64,000 nucleotides of DNA from Rickettsiales bacterium (lineage in GTDB: Bacteria; Pseudomonadota; Alphaproteobacteria; UBA8366), in the NCBI GenBank assembly GCA_002724555.1, contig PBOZ01000073.1, positions 1 to 64,000 of the forward strand, in the 5' to 3' direction. Numbering within the stretch: position 1 is the first letter of the stretch; each line of letters begins with the position of its first letter. This document shows, in pieces, positions 17,489-27,459 of this stretch. Below the pieces are notes generated by a model. That model saw nothing but the letters and a program-made list of their open reading frames with translations, had not been told where the DNA came from and searched no databases. A program made the position numbers and the translations under genes.

Positions 17489-18442
17489 ATGACGCGCGCA
17501 TTCGTGTTTCCCGGACAAGGCTCGCAGGCTGTTGGGATGGGTAAAGAGTTAGCGGACGCTTTTCCGGAAGCTCGTTTAGTGTTTGAAGAGGTCGATGAGA
17601 CACTAAAACAAAATCTGTCGAGAGTGATGTTTGAAGGGCCCAAAGATCAATTGGTTCTCACGGCTAATGCTCAACCTGCTTTGATGGCTATGAGCGTTGC
17701 AATTGTGAGGGTCATCGAAAAAGAGGGTAATTTGACGCTTTTGGATATTGCTTCTTACGTTGCGGGGCATTCACTCGGTGAATATTCCGCGTTAACAGTC
17801 GCAGGCGCATTGTCTTTAGCTGATACATCGAGGCTGTTAAAACTACGTGGCACGGCTATGCAGATTGCCGTTCCGATTGGCGAAGGCGCGATGGCGGCCT
17901 TGATGGGGCCGTCCGTGGAGGAAACCGAGGAGATAGCGGCCGCTGCGGTTGAGATGGGAGCTGATGGAGAAGTTTGTGATGTAGCGAATGACAATGCACC
18001 GGGTCAAGTTGTTGTGAGTGGCAGCACTGCGACTGTTGAGCGTGCTGTCGAAATTGGTGCTGAGCGCGGGGCTAAACGTAGCGTTATGCTGCCGGTTAGT
18101 GCACCATTCCATTGTGGCTTGATGCAGCCGGCAGCTGACGCAATGGAAAATGCGTTAAGGACGACGACGATCTCGCCGCCGAGTTTACCGATAATCACAA
18201 ACGTATCCGCCGATGAAGTTCGAGATCCTGAAGTGATTAGGAAAAACCTGGTAATGCAAGTAACTGCGAGGGTTAGGTGGCGGGAAAGTGTCATGAATTT
18301 AAAAAATAAGGAGGTTGATACGCTTGTTGAGGCGGGAGCTGGCAAGGTTTTAAGTGGTCTCGCGCGTCGAATCGACCGAGAGTTTTTGTCAATTTCTATA
18401 CAAGGGCCAGAAGACATTGAGGCGTTTCTTGCAAGTCTTTAA
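17489..18442 (+). CDS. fabD: Malonyl-CoA-ACP transacylase FabD
   Basis: Transfers malonyl groups from CoA to ACP for fatty acid synthesis. From ATG 17489 the protein has 317 residues; the family-typical MTRAFVFPGQGSQAVGMG starts there, and the earlier in-frame GTG/ATG context is not conserved. The nucleophile serine is Ser95 in GHSLGEYSA, and the catalytic histidine is in APFHCGLM near residue 205. It heads the plus-strand fab cluster, divergent from rpsF, with fabG starting seven bases after its stop. Confidence 0.96.
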   Translation: MTRAFVFPGQGSQAVGMGKELADAFPEARLVFEEVDETLKQNLSRVMFEGPKDQLVLTANAQPALMAMSVAIVRVIEKEGNLTLLDIASYVAGHSLGEYSALTVAGALSLADTSRLLKLRGTAMQIAVPIGEGAMAALMGPSVEETEEIAAAAVEMGADGEVCDVANDNAPGQVVVSGSTATVERAVEIGAERGAKRSVMLPVSAPFHCGLMQPAADAMENALRTTTISPPSLPIITNVSADEVRDPEVIRKNLVMQVTARVRWRESVMNLKNKEVDTLVEAGAGKVLSGLARRIDREFLSISIQGPEDIEAFLASL

Positions 18443-18448
18443 GGAGAA

Positions 18449-19189
18449 ATGATGTTTGATCTCAGAGAGAAATCTGCGCTTGTCACCGGTGCATCCGGAG
18501 GAATCGGCAGCGCGATCGCTCGCGCGCTCCACGGTGCTGGCGCCAATATTGTTCTATCGGGGACCCGCGAAGAGGCTTTAAATGTTCTGTCATCGGAATT
18601 GGGTAAAAATACTCATGTGACCCCAGCTAACCTCTCGGATGCTAACTCCGTCGAAGCACTGATAAGCTCGGCTGAAGAAGTGGTTGGGAATGTTGATATC
18701 CTTGTAAACAATGCTGGATTAACTCGCGATATGTTGTCGATGCGTTTGACAGACGATGATTGGCAGTCAGTCATCGACGTAAATCTGACTGCGACCTTCC
18801 AGCTATCGCGCAGGGTTATTCGTGGCATGATGAAGCGACGTTGGGGACGTATCATCAACATTGCTTCCGTGGTTGGTGTTACGGGGAACGCGGGGCAGGC
18901 TAATTATGCAGCTTCAAAAGCAGGCATGATTGGGATGTCAAAATCGATGGCACAAGAAGTTGCAAGCCGGGGGATCACGGTGAATTGCGTGGCGCCGGGT
19001 ATGATTGTAACGGCAATGACAGATGTGCTTTCCGACAGTCAAAAAGAACGCATTGTTGGTATTATTCCGGCCGGTCGGCTTGGTGAGTCGGAGGAAATAG
19101 CGGCCGGTGTACTCTATTTAGCGAGTAAAGAAGCTTCTTATATTACAGGCCAAACCCTTCATATTAATGGTGGAATGACCATGGTTTAA
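18449..19189 (+). CDS. fabG: 3-oxoacyl-ACP reductase FabG
   Basis: NADPH-dependent reduction of 3-oxoacyl-ACP in fatty acid elongation, 246 residues. The cofactor motif [12 protein letters not shown] is near residues 13-24, NNAG appears near residue 90, the catalytic serine lies in [11 protein letters not shown], and YxxxK is YAASK. The C-terminal [14 protein letters not shown] is the usual FabG ending. A Shine-Dalgarno (aaggagaa) lies just before the ATG. Order fabD-fabG-acpP-fabF confirms the role among the several SDRs in this window. Confidence 0.96.
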   Translation: MMFDLREKSALVTGASGGIGSAIARALHGAGANIVLSGTREEALNVLSSELGKNTHVTPANLSDANSVEALISSAEEVVGNVDILVNNAGLTRDMLSMRLTDDDWQSVIDVNLTATFQLSRRVIRGMMKRRWGRIINIASVVGVTGNAGQANYAASKAGMIGMSKSMAQEVASRGITVNCVAPGMIVTAMTDVLSDSQKERIVGIIPAGRLGESEEIAAGVLYLASKEASYITGQTLHINGGMTMV

Positions 19190-19338
19190 GACAGTTTTCA
19201 CTTGTTGGTTCAGGCGCTGGTCAGCTGGCTAAAAGTGTGTTACGAAACGCCGCCTCTGCGCGGGACGTCACTACTTCGGGGTCAAAAGGCAGGGCGAATT
19301 ATCGAGGCTACGCTCATAAATTGGGAAGGTTAGTAAAC

Positions 19339-19575
19339 ATGAGTGACGTTGCGGATCGTGTTAAGAAGATTGTCATCGAGCATCTTGGTGTTGATGAAGA
19401 TAAAATTTCTGATAATGCCAGTTTCATCGACGATCTTGGCGCGGACAGTCTCGACACGGTCGAGCTGGTAATGGCGTTTGAGGAAGAATTTGGTTGTGAA
19501 ATTCCTGATGATGCCGCGGAAAAAATTTTGACGATTAAGGACGCTATCAGTTTTATTGAAAGCGCCGACGGCTGA
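19339..19575 (+). CDS. acpP: Acyl carrier protein
   Basis: Small acidic carrier of growing acyl chains, 78 residues. The phosphopantetheine-bearing serine is Ser37 in [11 protein letters not shown]. The start is ATG 19339 ([12 protein letters not shown]), with gggaaggt upstream; a longer frame starting at 19237 adds a non-conserved basic N-terminus. A 149-base spacer after fabG leaves room for a separate acpP promoter, in line with the need for high ACP levels. Confidence 0.98.
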   Translation: MSDVADRVKKIVIEHLGVDEDKISDNASFIDDLGADSLDTVELVMAFEEEFGCEIPDDAAEKILTIKDAISFIESADG

Positions 19576-19618
19576 TTAGGGCCGTCATCTCGTCCAATTA
19601 ACGGGAAGCAGCGTTGCG

Positions 19619-20881
19619 ATGAGGCGTGTCGTCGTGACAGGAATGGGAGCGATTACACCTTTGGGTGTCGGTGTCGATCATGTGTGGCACCGCCTTCTCA
19701 ATGGTGAAAGCGGGATAACGACGATTCAGTCTTATGAGCCGAATGATTTGGCGTGCCGAATTGCGGGTCACGTTCCTGTTGGTGAAACGGCTGAAGGGGC
19801 ATTTGCGGCTGACGATTGGGTTGATCGGAAGGATCAACGTAAAATGGATCCTTTTATCGTCTTTGCGATTGCAGCTGCCGATGAGGCCATTAAGGATTCT
19901 GGCTGGACGGCGAATGACGATAAAAGTCGTGAGATGTCAGGCGTCCTTATCGGTTCTGGCATCGGCGGTCTCCCTGGAATTTCTGAAACTTCAGTGACGC
20001 TTCATGAGCGAGGGCCTCGGCGGGTTAGCCCATTTTTCATTCCAGCTAATTTGATAAATTTAGCTTCAGGTCACGTGTCAATTCGGCATGGTTTTTGTGG
20101 TCCCAATCATTCTGTCGTGACGGCTTGTGCGACGGGCGCTCACGCGATCGGAGATGCCGCCCGACTAATTCAATTTGAAGACGCGGATGTGATGGTGGCC
20201 GGTGGTGCGGAAGCGGCGATTTGCCGGATGGGTATAGCCGGCTTCGCGGCAGCAAAAGCGCTTTCTACCGGATATAATGATACGCCGGAAGTTGCCTCTC
20301 GGCCGTGGGATGTTGGCCGCGATGGTTTTGTAATGGGTGAGGGTGCTGGTGTCGTTGTACTTGAAGAGTTTGAACACGCGAAATCCCGTGGTGCCAAGAT
20401 TTATGCCGAAGTCACAGGTTACGGTTTGTCGGGCGATGCGTATCACATTACGGCGCCAGCTTCCGACGGTAACGGCGGGTTCCGGGCGATGAAAGCGGCG
20501 TTGAAGCGTGCTCGACTGAACGTGGATGCTATCGACTATATTAATACACATGGGACATCGACCCCGCTAGGCGATGAGATTGAGTTGGGAGCGGTGAAGC
20601 GACTATTTCGCGATCATGCTTATAACCTATCTATGTCTTCGACGAAGTCTGCTATTGGTCATCTACTAGGAGCAGCTGGGGCCGTAGAAGCAGTCTTCTC
20701 GATCAAAGCGATAGAGGCAGGAATTGTGCCACCAACTCTAAATTTGGAGAATCCATCAGAAGGTTGCGATCTTGATTTGGTGGCAAAAAAGGCGAAAGAG
20801 CGCCCGGTCCGCAACGCAATGTCGAATTCTTTTGGGTTTGGTGGGACGAATGCGAGTCTGGTTTTAAGCTCCGTCGAATAG
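19619..20881 (+). CDS. fabF: 3-oxoacyl-ACP synthase II FabF
   Basis: Condensing enzyme of fatty acid elongation, 420 residues. The Cys-His-His triad is visible: Cys170 in VTACATGAH, His311 in INTHGTSTPLG and His348 in KSAIGHLLGAAGA. The thiolase fold start MRRVVVTGMGAITPLG and the C-terminal SFGFGGTNASL are complete. It follows acpP by 43 bases and precedes mltG by only a few bases. Confidence 0.97.
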   Translation: MRRVVVTGMGAITPLGVGVDHVWHRLLNGESGITTIQSYEPNDLACRIAGHVPVGETAEGAFAADDWVDRKDQRKMDPFIVFAIAAADEAIKDSGWTANDDKSREMSGVLIGSGIGGLPGISETSVTLHERGPRRVSPFFIPANLINLASGHVSIRHGFCGPNHSVVTACATGAHAIGDAARLIQFEDADVMVAGGAEAAICRMGIAGFAAAKALSTGYNDTPEVASRPWDVGRDGFVMGEGAGVVVLEEFEHAKSRGAKIYAEVTGYGLSGDAYHITAPASDGNGGFRAMKAALKRARLNVDAIDYINTHGTSTPLGDEIELGAVKRLFRDHAYNLSMSSTKSAIGHLLGAAGAVEAVFSIKAIEAGIVPPTLNLENPSEGCDLDLVAKKAKERPVRNAMSNSFGFGGTNASLVLSSVE

Positions 20882-20887
20882 TTCGTG

Positions 20888-21877
20888 ATGAGGCGCTTTG
20901 TACGGCTCATTCTTCTCATCATTATATTTTGTATCATAGTTGTGTATTTGGCGTTCAATCGTCTTGAAACGTTTTATAATGCACCAGGCCCCTCAAAAAA
21001 TGCTGTTACTGTTGTGATCCCAAAGGGAGCCAGCCTGTCGCGTGTCGTAAGTATATTAGATCAAGTGGGCGTTTTAGCGGATCCGTTTTGGTTTGAATGG
21101 AGCGTCCGTTTCGAAGGTGCTGCCCGGAAAATACAAGCGGGAGAATACTTAATTGGAGCGAGACAAAGCCCAAAAAAAATATTGGGGTCGCTGATGTCTG
21201 GCAAGACGGTGCTGCGCCAAGTTACGATTCCCGAAGGGTTAATGGGCTTGGAGGTGGCTGCCTTACTCAATTCTACGCCAGCGCTGAAAGGAACTTCACC
21301 GATTCCCGCTGAAGGAAGTATTCTTCCGGAAACATATCGCTATCGATATGGGGAATCGCGGGTCAATGTTTTGAAGCGTATGTCAAAGGCAATGGATAAG
21401 GTATTGGCCGAACTTTGGAAGAATCGAAAAACAGGACTTCCCTTTACCAACCCATACGAGGCAGTCATTCTCGCCTCCATAGTGGAAAAAGAAACTGGAG
21501 TTCCAGAAGAACGCTCTCGTGTAGCAGGTGTTTTCCTCAATCGGCTAAGGCGCGGTATGCGGCTCCAATCCGATCCAACCGTTGCTTATGCGATTACAAA
21601 TGGTGAAAAACCACTGAATCGGCCGCTTACGCGTTTGGATTTGGATTCGACGCACCCATTCAATACATACCGTATTAAAGGTTTGCCGCCAGGGCCAATT
21701 AGCAATCCTGGGCGGGCAGCATTGTCGGCGACTTTGAACCCATTGGAAACGCTAGAGCTTTATTTTGTTGCCGATGGAACAGGTGGGCATGCATTTGCTA
21801 AGACGCTTGCAGAACACAATCGCAACGTAGCGCAATGGCGTAAGCTTCGACTCGATCGAAAAATTATTAGTCAGTAA
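20888..21877 (+). CDS. mltG: Endolytic murein transglycosylase MltG
   Basis: Inner-membrane enzyme that cuts nascent glycan strands (YceG family), 329 residues from ATG 20888 (a GTG codon directly before it is an alternative). The N-terminal membrane helix is about residues 3-22 (FVRLILLIIIFCIIVVYLAF). A LysM-like subdomain follows, then the catalytic region with the conserved glutamate in ILASIVEKETGVPEER, and the motif GLPPGPISNPG near the end. The fabF-mltG adjacency is common in alphaproteobacteria. Its 3' end overlaps the convergent SDR by seven bases. Confidence 0.95.
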   Translation: MRRFVRLILLIIIFCIIVVYLAFNRLETFYNAPGPSKNAVTVVIPKGASLSRVVSILDQVGVLADPFWFEWSVRFEGAARKIQAGEYLIGARQSPKKILGSLMSGKTVLRQVTIPEGLMGLEVAALLNSTPALKGTSPIPAEGSILPETYRYRYGESRVNVLKRMSKAMDKVLAELWKNRKTGLPFTNPYEAVILASIVEKETGVPEERSRVAGVFLNRLRRGMRLQSDPTVAYAITNGEKPLNRPLTRLDLDSTHPFNTYRIKGLPPGPISNPGRAALSATLNPLETLELYFVADGTGGHAFAKTLAEHNRNVAQWRKLRLDRKIISQ

Positions 21878-22659
21878 GTCTCGGCTTCACTGGATGGTTT
21901 CTTTTCGGGAAGGCATCCAAGTATGTGTTGATTGAGAACGGCAGGAAAGACAGAATCCAGTAACCAGACAGCAGCGTACATCGGCCAAGGGAAGGCAATT
22001 CGAGCGCGGTTTCTGGATAGACCATCAGCAATAATCCGAGCTGCTTTGTCGGACGACATGATAAGCGGCATGGTGAACGGGTTGGCAGCCGTTAACCGAC
22101 TGTGCACGAACCCGGGGCAAATCACCGATACACGGACGTTTCGCCGGCGGGCGGAAATCCTTAATGCTTCGCCGTATTGGCGAACAGCCGCTTTACTGGC
22201 GCAATAAGCTGGGGCACTCGGTAGAGGCAAAAAACCAGCAAGAGAAGACATGATCGCGATCTGTCCCGCCTTGCGCTCCAACATTAAATTTAACCCAGGG
22301 AGGACGGTGTTGAGAACGCCGCCCAAGTTTACATCAAAAATTTGGCGAACCTGCTCCGCAGCCTCTTTCCCTTCAAATGTGCCTCCGGATATACCCGCAT
22401 TTGCAATTACAAGATCGAGTTTTGCCATCTTGTCGGCTGCCGCAATCCAATCGGACATGGCAGACTTGTTAGAGACTTCTGATGCATTGGTAATCACTGT
22501 GGCACCTGCCGCTCGGCAACGCATAGCGACCAGATCCAATCGCGTTTGGTTGCGCCCGCCAAGGTGTAGTGTAACGCCGGAATTCGCGTAATAAAGTGCC
22601 AATGCTTTGCCAATGCCGCTAGAGGCGCCGGTAATTAAGATAGAAGATGGATTTGGCAT
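21871..22659 (-). CDS. SDR family oxidoreductase
   Basis: Classical SDR of 262 residues. The cofactor motif TGASSGIGKALA is near residues 10-21, the NAG motif reads ANAGISGG, the catalytic serine lies in SSLAGFLPLPSAP, and YxxxK is YCASKAA. The C-terminal ~40 residues are hydrophobic (MYAAVWLLDSVFPAVL), suggesting a membrane association found in DltE/YqjQ-like SDRs. Substrate unknown. It is monocistronic and convergent with mltG. Confidence 0.82.
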   Translation of the reverse strand: MPNPSSILITGASSGIGKALALYYANSGVTLHLGGRNQTRLDLVAMRCRAAGATVITNASEVSNKSAMSDWIAAADKMAKLDLVIANAGISGGTFEGKEAAEQVRQIFDVNLGGVLNTVLPGLNLMLERKAGQIAIMSSLAGFLPLPSAPAYCASKAAVRQYGEALRISARRRNVRVSVICPGFVHSRLTAANPFTMPLIMSSDKAARIIADGLSRNRARIAFPWPMYAAVWLLDSVFPAVLNQHILGCLPEKKPSSEAETY

Positions 22660-22758
22660 AACTTGGGATCCTTAATGAATAATTTGGTTGGCTTGTTGAC
22701 ACTTCAGGCCGACTGTATATTGCGTTCACCTTTCATCGCAGTCCAATGAGGAATACGT

Positions 22759-23646
22759 TTGTCTTTATCAAGTATGACTGGCTTTGGCCGTGCAGCAGGT
22801 CGACATGGGCGTTTGCGTTGGAATTGGGAAGCGAAAAGTGTAAATGCGCGATCGCTCGATGTTCGCATCAGAGTGGCCAGCGGATATGACCGCTTAGAGA
22901 TTCCAGCGAGAAAGTCCGTCGTCGAAATTCTCGGAAGAGGGTCTATTTCCCTAATACTGACCATCGAAGTTGAACGTGAGGAAACGAAACTCAAAATAAA
23001 TCAACAATTTGTGAAACAGGTGTTAGAGCTGCAAAAGGAACTTGAGGGACGTGTTTCGCCAGAACCACCACGAATTGAAACACTGTTAAATGTAAAAGGC
23101 GCTACTGAAATTTGTGAAAGCGAGACCAGTGACGCCGTTATCGCCGGCATCGATGCCAAAATTTTAAGCTCATTAAATGACGCGTTGAGTGATCTGCGAC
23201 GGTCGAGGTCCGAAGAAGGCGACCGCTTAGAGATGATTATTGAGGATCAATTATCCTCGCTCGAAAATCTGCGATTAAAAGCGCATGTTAGTGATGGCGG
23301 ACGTGTCGAACGAATTCGCGATAGAATTTCCGTACAACTATCGGAACTGGTTGAAACGCCATCGGTTTTATCAGAAGAGAGATTAGCCCAAGAAGTGGCG
23401 ATTTTAGCGATGAAGGCCGATGTTCGTGAGGAGATTGATCGTATTGCTGCGCATTGCGAGGCGATGCGCGAGTTATTAGTTCAGTCCGAACCTGTTGGGC
23501 GTCGGCTCGACTTTCTCTGTCAGGAACTCATCAGAGAAGCAAATACCTTATGCTCGAAATCTACTACTGAAGAGCTGACCAAAATTGGCTTAGCTGCAAA
23601 GTTTGCTATTGATCAGATACGAGAACAGGCTCAAAACGTGGAGTAG
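22759..23646 (+). CDS. YicC/YloC family endoribonuclease
   Basis: 295-residue protein of the YicC family, which in E. coli is reported to be an endoribonuclease acting on small RNAs. The N-terminus has the family's SSMTGFGRA motif, and the C-terminal region the helical DUF1732 part (RLDFLCQELIREANTLCSKS). The apparent start is TTG 22759, with gagg seven bases upstream; an internal ATG at 22774 begins MTGFGRA and is an alternative. It sits just before gmk, the usual yicC-gmk order. Confidence 0.92.
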   Translation: MSLSSMTGFGRAAGRHGRLRWNWEAKSVNARSLDVRIRVASGYDRLEIPARKSVVEILGRGSISLILTIEVEREETKLKINQQFVKQVLELQKELEGRVSPEPPRIETLLNVKGATEICESETSDAVIAGIDAKILSSLNDALSDLRRSRSEEGDRLEMIIEDQLSSLENLRLKAHVSDGGRVERIRDRISVQLSELVETPSVLSEERLAQEVAILAMKADVREEIDRIAAHCEAMRELLVQSEPVGRRLDFLCQELIREANTLCSKSTTEELTKIGLAAKFAIDQIREQAQNVE

Positions 23647-23651
23647 CGGAA

Positions 23652-24293
23652 GTGGATAACGATTTAACTATCCAGAGGCGGGGAATGATGTTTGTCTTAT
23701 CGTCTCCGTCTGGAGCGGGTAAAACAACGATATCCCGAGCAATTTTGGAAAGGGATCCTGGAATTGTGATGTCGATATCTCTTACGACACGTCCAAAACG
23801 TCCCGGTGAAGTGGCAGCACGGGATTATCATTTCGTCGATACTGAAGATTTTAATGTCATGGTGAATCAAGGTGGACTTTTAGAGTATGCAAAGGTCTTT
23901 GATCATTATTATGGCACTCCGGTTACTCCGGTAATGGAAGCGCTGGATGAAGGTAAGGACGTCTTATTCGATATTGATTGGCAAGGCACTCAACAACTGG
24001 TTGAGAAGCTGCGGGCCGACCTAGTAAGTGTTTTTATTTTGCCGCCCTCGACATTGGAATTGGAAAAGCGTCTTAAATGGCGAGCCCAAGATTCACCGGA
24101 AGTTGTCGCCAGCCGGATGAAGCGGGCACCAGACGAAATGAGTCATTATCCTGAATATGATTATATCATCGTTAATCGTAAAATCGACCAAAGTATCGAA
24201 ATGGCCATGTCCATTCTGCGGGCGGAAAGATTGAAAAGGGATCGTCAGACAGGCCTTGGTGAATTTGTTAAAGGTTTGCGCGAAGGTCTCTAA
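23652..24293 (+). CDS. gmk: Guanylate kinase
   Basis: Phosphorylates GMP to GDP, 213 residues. The P-loop reads SSPSGAGKTTIS near residues 18-29; the GMP-binding region has SLTTRPKRPGEV and YHFVD. The C-terminal helix ends with GLREGL. The start is GTG 23652, five bases after yicC; ATG 23685 is a possible but later start that would remove little. The 3' end overlaps the convergent rsmA by 26 bases. Confidence 0.96.
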   Translation: MDNDLTIQRRGMMFVLSSPSGAGKTTISRAILERDPGIVMSISLTTRPKRPGEVAARDYHFVDTEDFNVMVNQGGLLEYAKVFDHYYGTPVTPVMEALDEGKDVLFDIDWQGTQQLVEKLRADLVSVFILPPSTLELEKRLKWRAQDSPEVVASRMKRAPDEMSHYPEYDYIIVNRKIDQSIEMAMSILRAERLKRDRQTGLGEFVKGLREGL

Positions 24294-25128
24294 GTTTCTT
24301 GGCTAGTGCTGCGAATTCTTCGATGGACAGTTCCTCTGCCCGTCGTCCACCATCAACGCCAGATTTAAGAAGCAGGTCTGTCGTTGCTACATCTAATTGT
24401 GACAATGATCGACGCAGAGTTTTTCGACGCTGGCCAAAAGCGGCTCCACTCACAGATTCGAGCAAAGAAAGTTCTATCTTGGGCGTTCGGTTTTTTTTGG
24501 GTGTGAATCGTACCACAGCGGAATCCACTTTTGGGGGTGGTGTGAATGATCGAGCAGGAATGCGGAAAAGAAGTTGGGTTTCCGCACACCAGTTGCTGAT
24601 AACCGATAGACGGCCAAATCTTTTATTGCCAGGTGACGCCGTAATACGCTCCGCTACCTCCGCTTGAAACATAAGAATCATTTCGGAGATGCGGTTGCCC
24701 ATGCGCAACCAATTGATGAGTAATGGCGTGGCAATGTTGAAAGGTAAATTCGCAACAAGGCTTATGGGCCCAGGGATTGTTTCTGCATAATTAAATCGCA
24801 ATGCGTCTTCATGTAATAGCATCAGGCGGTTGTCGGAGGCTTCTTTCAGCGACTTTAGGGCTTTGATGCAGCGCTCGTCTCGCTCGATTGCAACGAGTTT
24901 AGAGGCACCAGCGGAAAGCAGAGATCTTGTTAATCCACCTGGGCCAGGTCCTACCTCGATAACTGTACCTTCTGTTAAATGCGTGGCGGCGTTAGCGATA
25001 CGGCGGGTTAAATTTAGGTCTAGTAAAAAATGCTGTCCAAGAGAGCGTCGGGCTTTGAGCTCATAGTCCGAGATGATCTTACGTAAGGGAGGAAGAGCTT
25101 CAAGACGGGAGTCGGGAAATGCATTCAT
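24268..25128 (-). CDS. rsmA: 16S rRNA dimethyladenosine transferase RsmA (KsgA)
   Basis: SAM-dependent dimethylation of two adjacent adenines near the 3' end of 16S rRNA, 286 residues. Motif I is VEVGPGPGGLTRSLL, preceded by the family-specific GQHFLLDLNLTRRI; the catalytic NLPF motif is NLPFNIATPLL. The C-terminal helical domain is complete. It is the last gene of the lptG-lptD-surA-pdxA-rsmA unit and lies six bases after pdxA. Confidence 0.96.
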   Translation of the reverse strand: MNAFPDSRLEALPPLRKIISDYELKARRSLGQHFLLDLNLTRRIANAATHLTEGTVIEVGPGPGGLTRSLLSAGASKLVAIERDERCIKALKSLKEASDNRLMLLHEDALRFNYAETIPGPISLVANLPFNIATPLLINWLRMGNRISEMILMFQAEVAERITASPGNKRFGRLSVISNWCAETQLLFRIPARSFTPPPKVDSAVVRFTPKKNRTPKIELSLLESVSGAAFGQRRKTLRRSLSQLDVATTDLLLKSGVDGGRRAEELSIEEFAALAKKLRDLRANL

Positions 25129-25134
25129 ATCATG

Positions 25135-26151
25135 CTAGTTCTTACTTAACTTCCGGTTGGCGATAATAGTGGCGGCGGCTTTCAAGGCGGCAACGAAGCT
25201 GGATTCGTCGGCGGCTCCAGTACCTGCGAGTTCAAGCGCTGTGCCATGATCTGGAGATGTTCGAATGAATGGAAGGCCTAAAGTAATGTTTACGCCGGAT
25301 CGAAAGTCCACGGTTTTGAGAGGTATCAGGGCTTGATCATGGTACATACAGATTGCGGCATCGTAATTTTCACGTGCGCGGTCGTGAAATAATGTGTCAG
25401 CAGGTGCTGGCCCTGTAATGGAATATCCCGCGCGTTTTAAATGCTTTATAGCAGGGTCGATAATATCGATTTCTTCTCGCCCCATCGAGCCATTCTCACC
25501 AGCGTGTGGATTTAGGCCTGCAACCATAAGATGAGGGCGTTTTATTGCGAAATCCTGCCGTAATGACAGTATGGTTTGCTCGGCTGCAGTTATGATTTTT
25601 TCTTGATTGAGCGACCGAATAGCTTCTGCCAAGGCTTGGTGAATGGTTACTGGAACAACTCGTAAAGAGTTACAGGCTAGCATCATGATCGGTGGTTTTG
25701 TGATCTGAGCTAAATTTGCGAGGAATTCCGTGTGCCCGGGATATTCGAAGCCTATATCATAGAGGGTTTTCTTTTGTATCGGATTGGTGACAATGGCGCT
25801 CGCTTCATTTTTTTGAACAAAGTTAACTGCGCAACGAATTGATTCTAATACTGCCGGCGCGTTTTCTGTTCTTGCTTGGCCTGGAATATCCTTCGCCTTT
25901 AGTTTAATTGGAAAGACCGGTAGCGCGGATACTGATAGTGCCAGTGCGTCATTTGCCTTACGGATAGATTTAATTGGTATATCCCAATTGAGCCTCGAAG
26001 AGATGTTATTCAAGCGGTCTGGGTCGTCAATCAAAAAGAAAGGTGGTAATTTCAACTCGTGGCGGCGTAACCAAGCTTTTAAAGAAATTTCTCCACCTAT
26101 GCCACCGGGTTCGCCCATGGTGACGGCAATTGGGATGGAATGCGTCTTCAT
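25135..26151 (-). CDS. pdxA: 4-hydroxythreonine-4-phosphate dehydrogenase PdxA
   Basis: NAD-dependent step in the DXP-dependent pathway to pyridoxal phosphate, 338 residues. The N-terminal motif MGEPGGIGGEI, the metal and substrate region MYHDQALIPLKT, and LNPHAGENG are all present. Length is normal. It overlaps surA by four bases. The order surA-pdxA-rsmA is widely conserved in Proteobacteria. Confidence 0.96.
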   Translation of the reverse strand: MKTHSIPIAVTMGEPGGIGGEISLKAWLRRHELKLPPFFLIDDPDRLNNISSRLNWDIPIKSIRKANDALALSVSALPVFPIKLKAKDIPGQARTENAPAVLESIRCAVNFVQKNEASAIVTNPIQKKTLYDIGFEYPGHTEFLANLAQITKPPIMMLACNSLRVVPVTIHQALAEAIRSLNQEKIITAAEQTILSLRQDFAIKRPHLMVAGLNPHAGENGSMGREEIDIIDPAIKHLKRAGYSITGPAPADTLFHDRARENYDAAICMYHDQALIPLKTVDFRSGVNITLGLPFIRTSPDHGTALELAGTGAADESSFVAALKAAATIIANRKLSKN

Positions 26152-27455
26152 TGCCTTAAATCTACGTAAGCTGATCGGCGGAGATCCCGCATATATTTCT
26201 GTGACATCAGGTCTAAACGTTCCCGTGTCAAGCGTTCTTCCAAGGCTTTTGCCGACGGGATACCTGCTTCTTGCTCAATACGTTCACAAGGCATGATAAT
26301 CAGGAATCCTTTAGGTGTCCGGATCGGTGGACTGGCTTTGCCAATTTCATTTTTTAGAAGAGCTGTCCTCTGCCAAGTTAATAAATCGCTGGCGGCGACC
26401 TCGTGAATTAACTCCATATCGGTAGCTCCAACGCTTCGCGCAAGCTGCAATAATTCATTGCATGATTTGGCCTTAGATGCGATTTTGACTGCTATTTGTC
26501 TCTGGTCTTCGGCTTCCGATAGAAGTGCGCCAGGAAGAACAGGGGCCATCATTTGGCGGTATTTTATAGTTATATTGCTGTCTTTGTCGGTGCTGTTTTC
26601 GCGCCTATTTATTAAAAATAAGATATGGTACCCCGTTAATGTTTTGATGGGGCGGGAGACCTGCCCAGGCTGCATCACGGAAAGCGCTGCCGAAAGTTCG
26701 GGGTCAAGTTCAGATTCGGTTATCCAACCTAAATTTCCGCCTCTAGCGGCGGTTGCACTTTGTGAGAATTCTCTCGCAAGTGCGCTAAAGTTAGCACCGT
26801 TGAGGATTTGTGAAATCAATCGATCGGCTATTTGGCGGATTTGCTGTTCGGAATCAGGCCTATCTACGCTCAGGTAAATTTCTAATACGTGAAGTTGAGG
26901 TTTTCCCTTTAAATTTTTCAAACGAATTATCTCTTCATTTATTTCTTCTTGCCCAACAGAAATTTGCTGACGGATTCGTCTGTTTACCAACTTCATCCAA
27001 GAAATTCTTGCTTGAATCTGCATTTCTAAGGCTGAACGGTCAATATTATTACTTCTTAGAAAGCTCCAAATCTGACCAGGGCGCATTTTACTCTGACGTT
27101 CTAGGTTTGCTATTGTTCCGTTGAATTCGCGCGAAGATACGCGGATATTCAATTTTTTGGCCTCTTGAAGCTGAACTTTTTCGTCGATCATTTGACGTAA
27201 TACCTGAGGCTTTATTCGATTGAGTTTTTCGAGACTTTTCGAAGTATTTGTTGTTGCGGCAACCAATCGCACTCGGTTTTCAAGATCAAAAACGGAGATA
27301 ATCTCATCATTCACGATCGCGGCAATTCGGACCAAGTCCTGCTGCTGAGCATGTGTGATGTTTGTGGTTGACAGCGCACCAATTATAACGAGAAGTAAAG
27401 TGAGGATTTTAGGAAAACCCGGCCGGATTCGAGGGTGATATTTCAAGATATACAT
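26148..27455 (-). CDS. surA: Periplasmic chaperone/peptidyl-prolyl isomerase SurA
   Basis: Chaperone delivering outer-membrane proteins to the BAM complex, 435 residues. An N-terminal hydrophobic signal (LTLLLVIIGALSTT, about residues 18-31) ends near ITHAQQQ. The SurA N-terminal chaperone domain (VNDEIISVFDLENRV) is followed by one clear parvulin domain (from LHVLEIYLSV to GYHILFLI), and a second, weaker parvulin-like region. It lies five bases after lptD, so LptD and its chaperone are co-expressed. The family usually has 1-2 parvulin domains. Confidence 0.92.
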   Translation of the reverse strand: MYILKYHPRIRPGFPKILTLLLVIIGALSTTNITHAQQQDLVRIAAIVNDEIISVFDLENRVRLVAATTNTSKSLEKLNRIKPQVLRQMIDEKVQLQEAKKLNIRVSSREFNGTIANLERQSKMRPGQIWSFLRSNNIDRSALEMQIQARISWMKLVNRRIRQQISVGQEEINEEIIRLKNLKGKPQLHVLEIYLSVDRPDSEQQIRQIADRLISQILNGANFSALAREFSQSATAARGGNLGWITESELDPELSAALSVMQPGQVSRPIKTLTGYHILFLINRRENSTDKDSNITIKYRQMMAPVLPGALLSEAEDQRQIAVKIASKAKSCNELLQLARSVGATDMELIHEVAASDLLTWQRTALLKNEIGKASPPIRTPKGFLIIMPCERIEQEAGIPSAKALEERLTRERLDLMSQKYMRDLRRSAYVDLRQ

Positions 27456-27459
27456 ATTG

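Noticed and set aside
17252-17518. 88-codon minus-strand frame between rpsF and fabD
   Set aside because: It overlaps the predicted rpsF promoter and leader and the fabD start, has no recognisable domain and no ribosome site.
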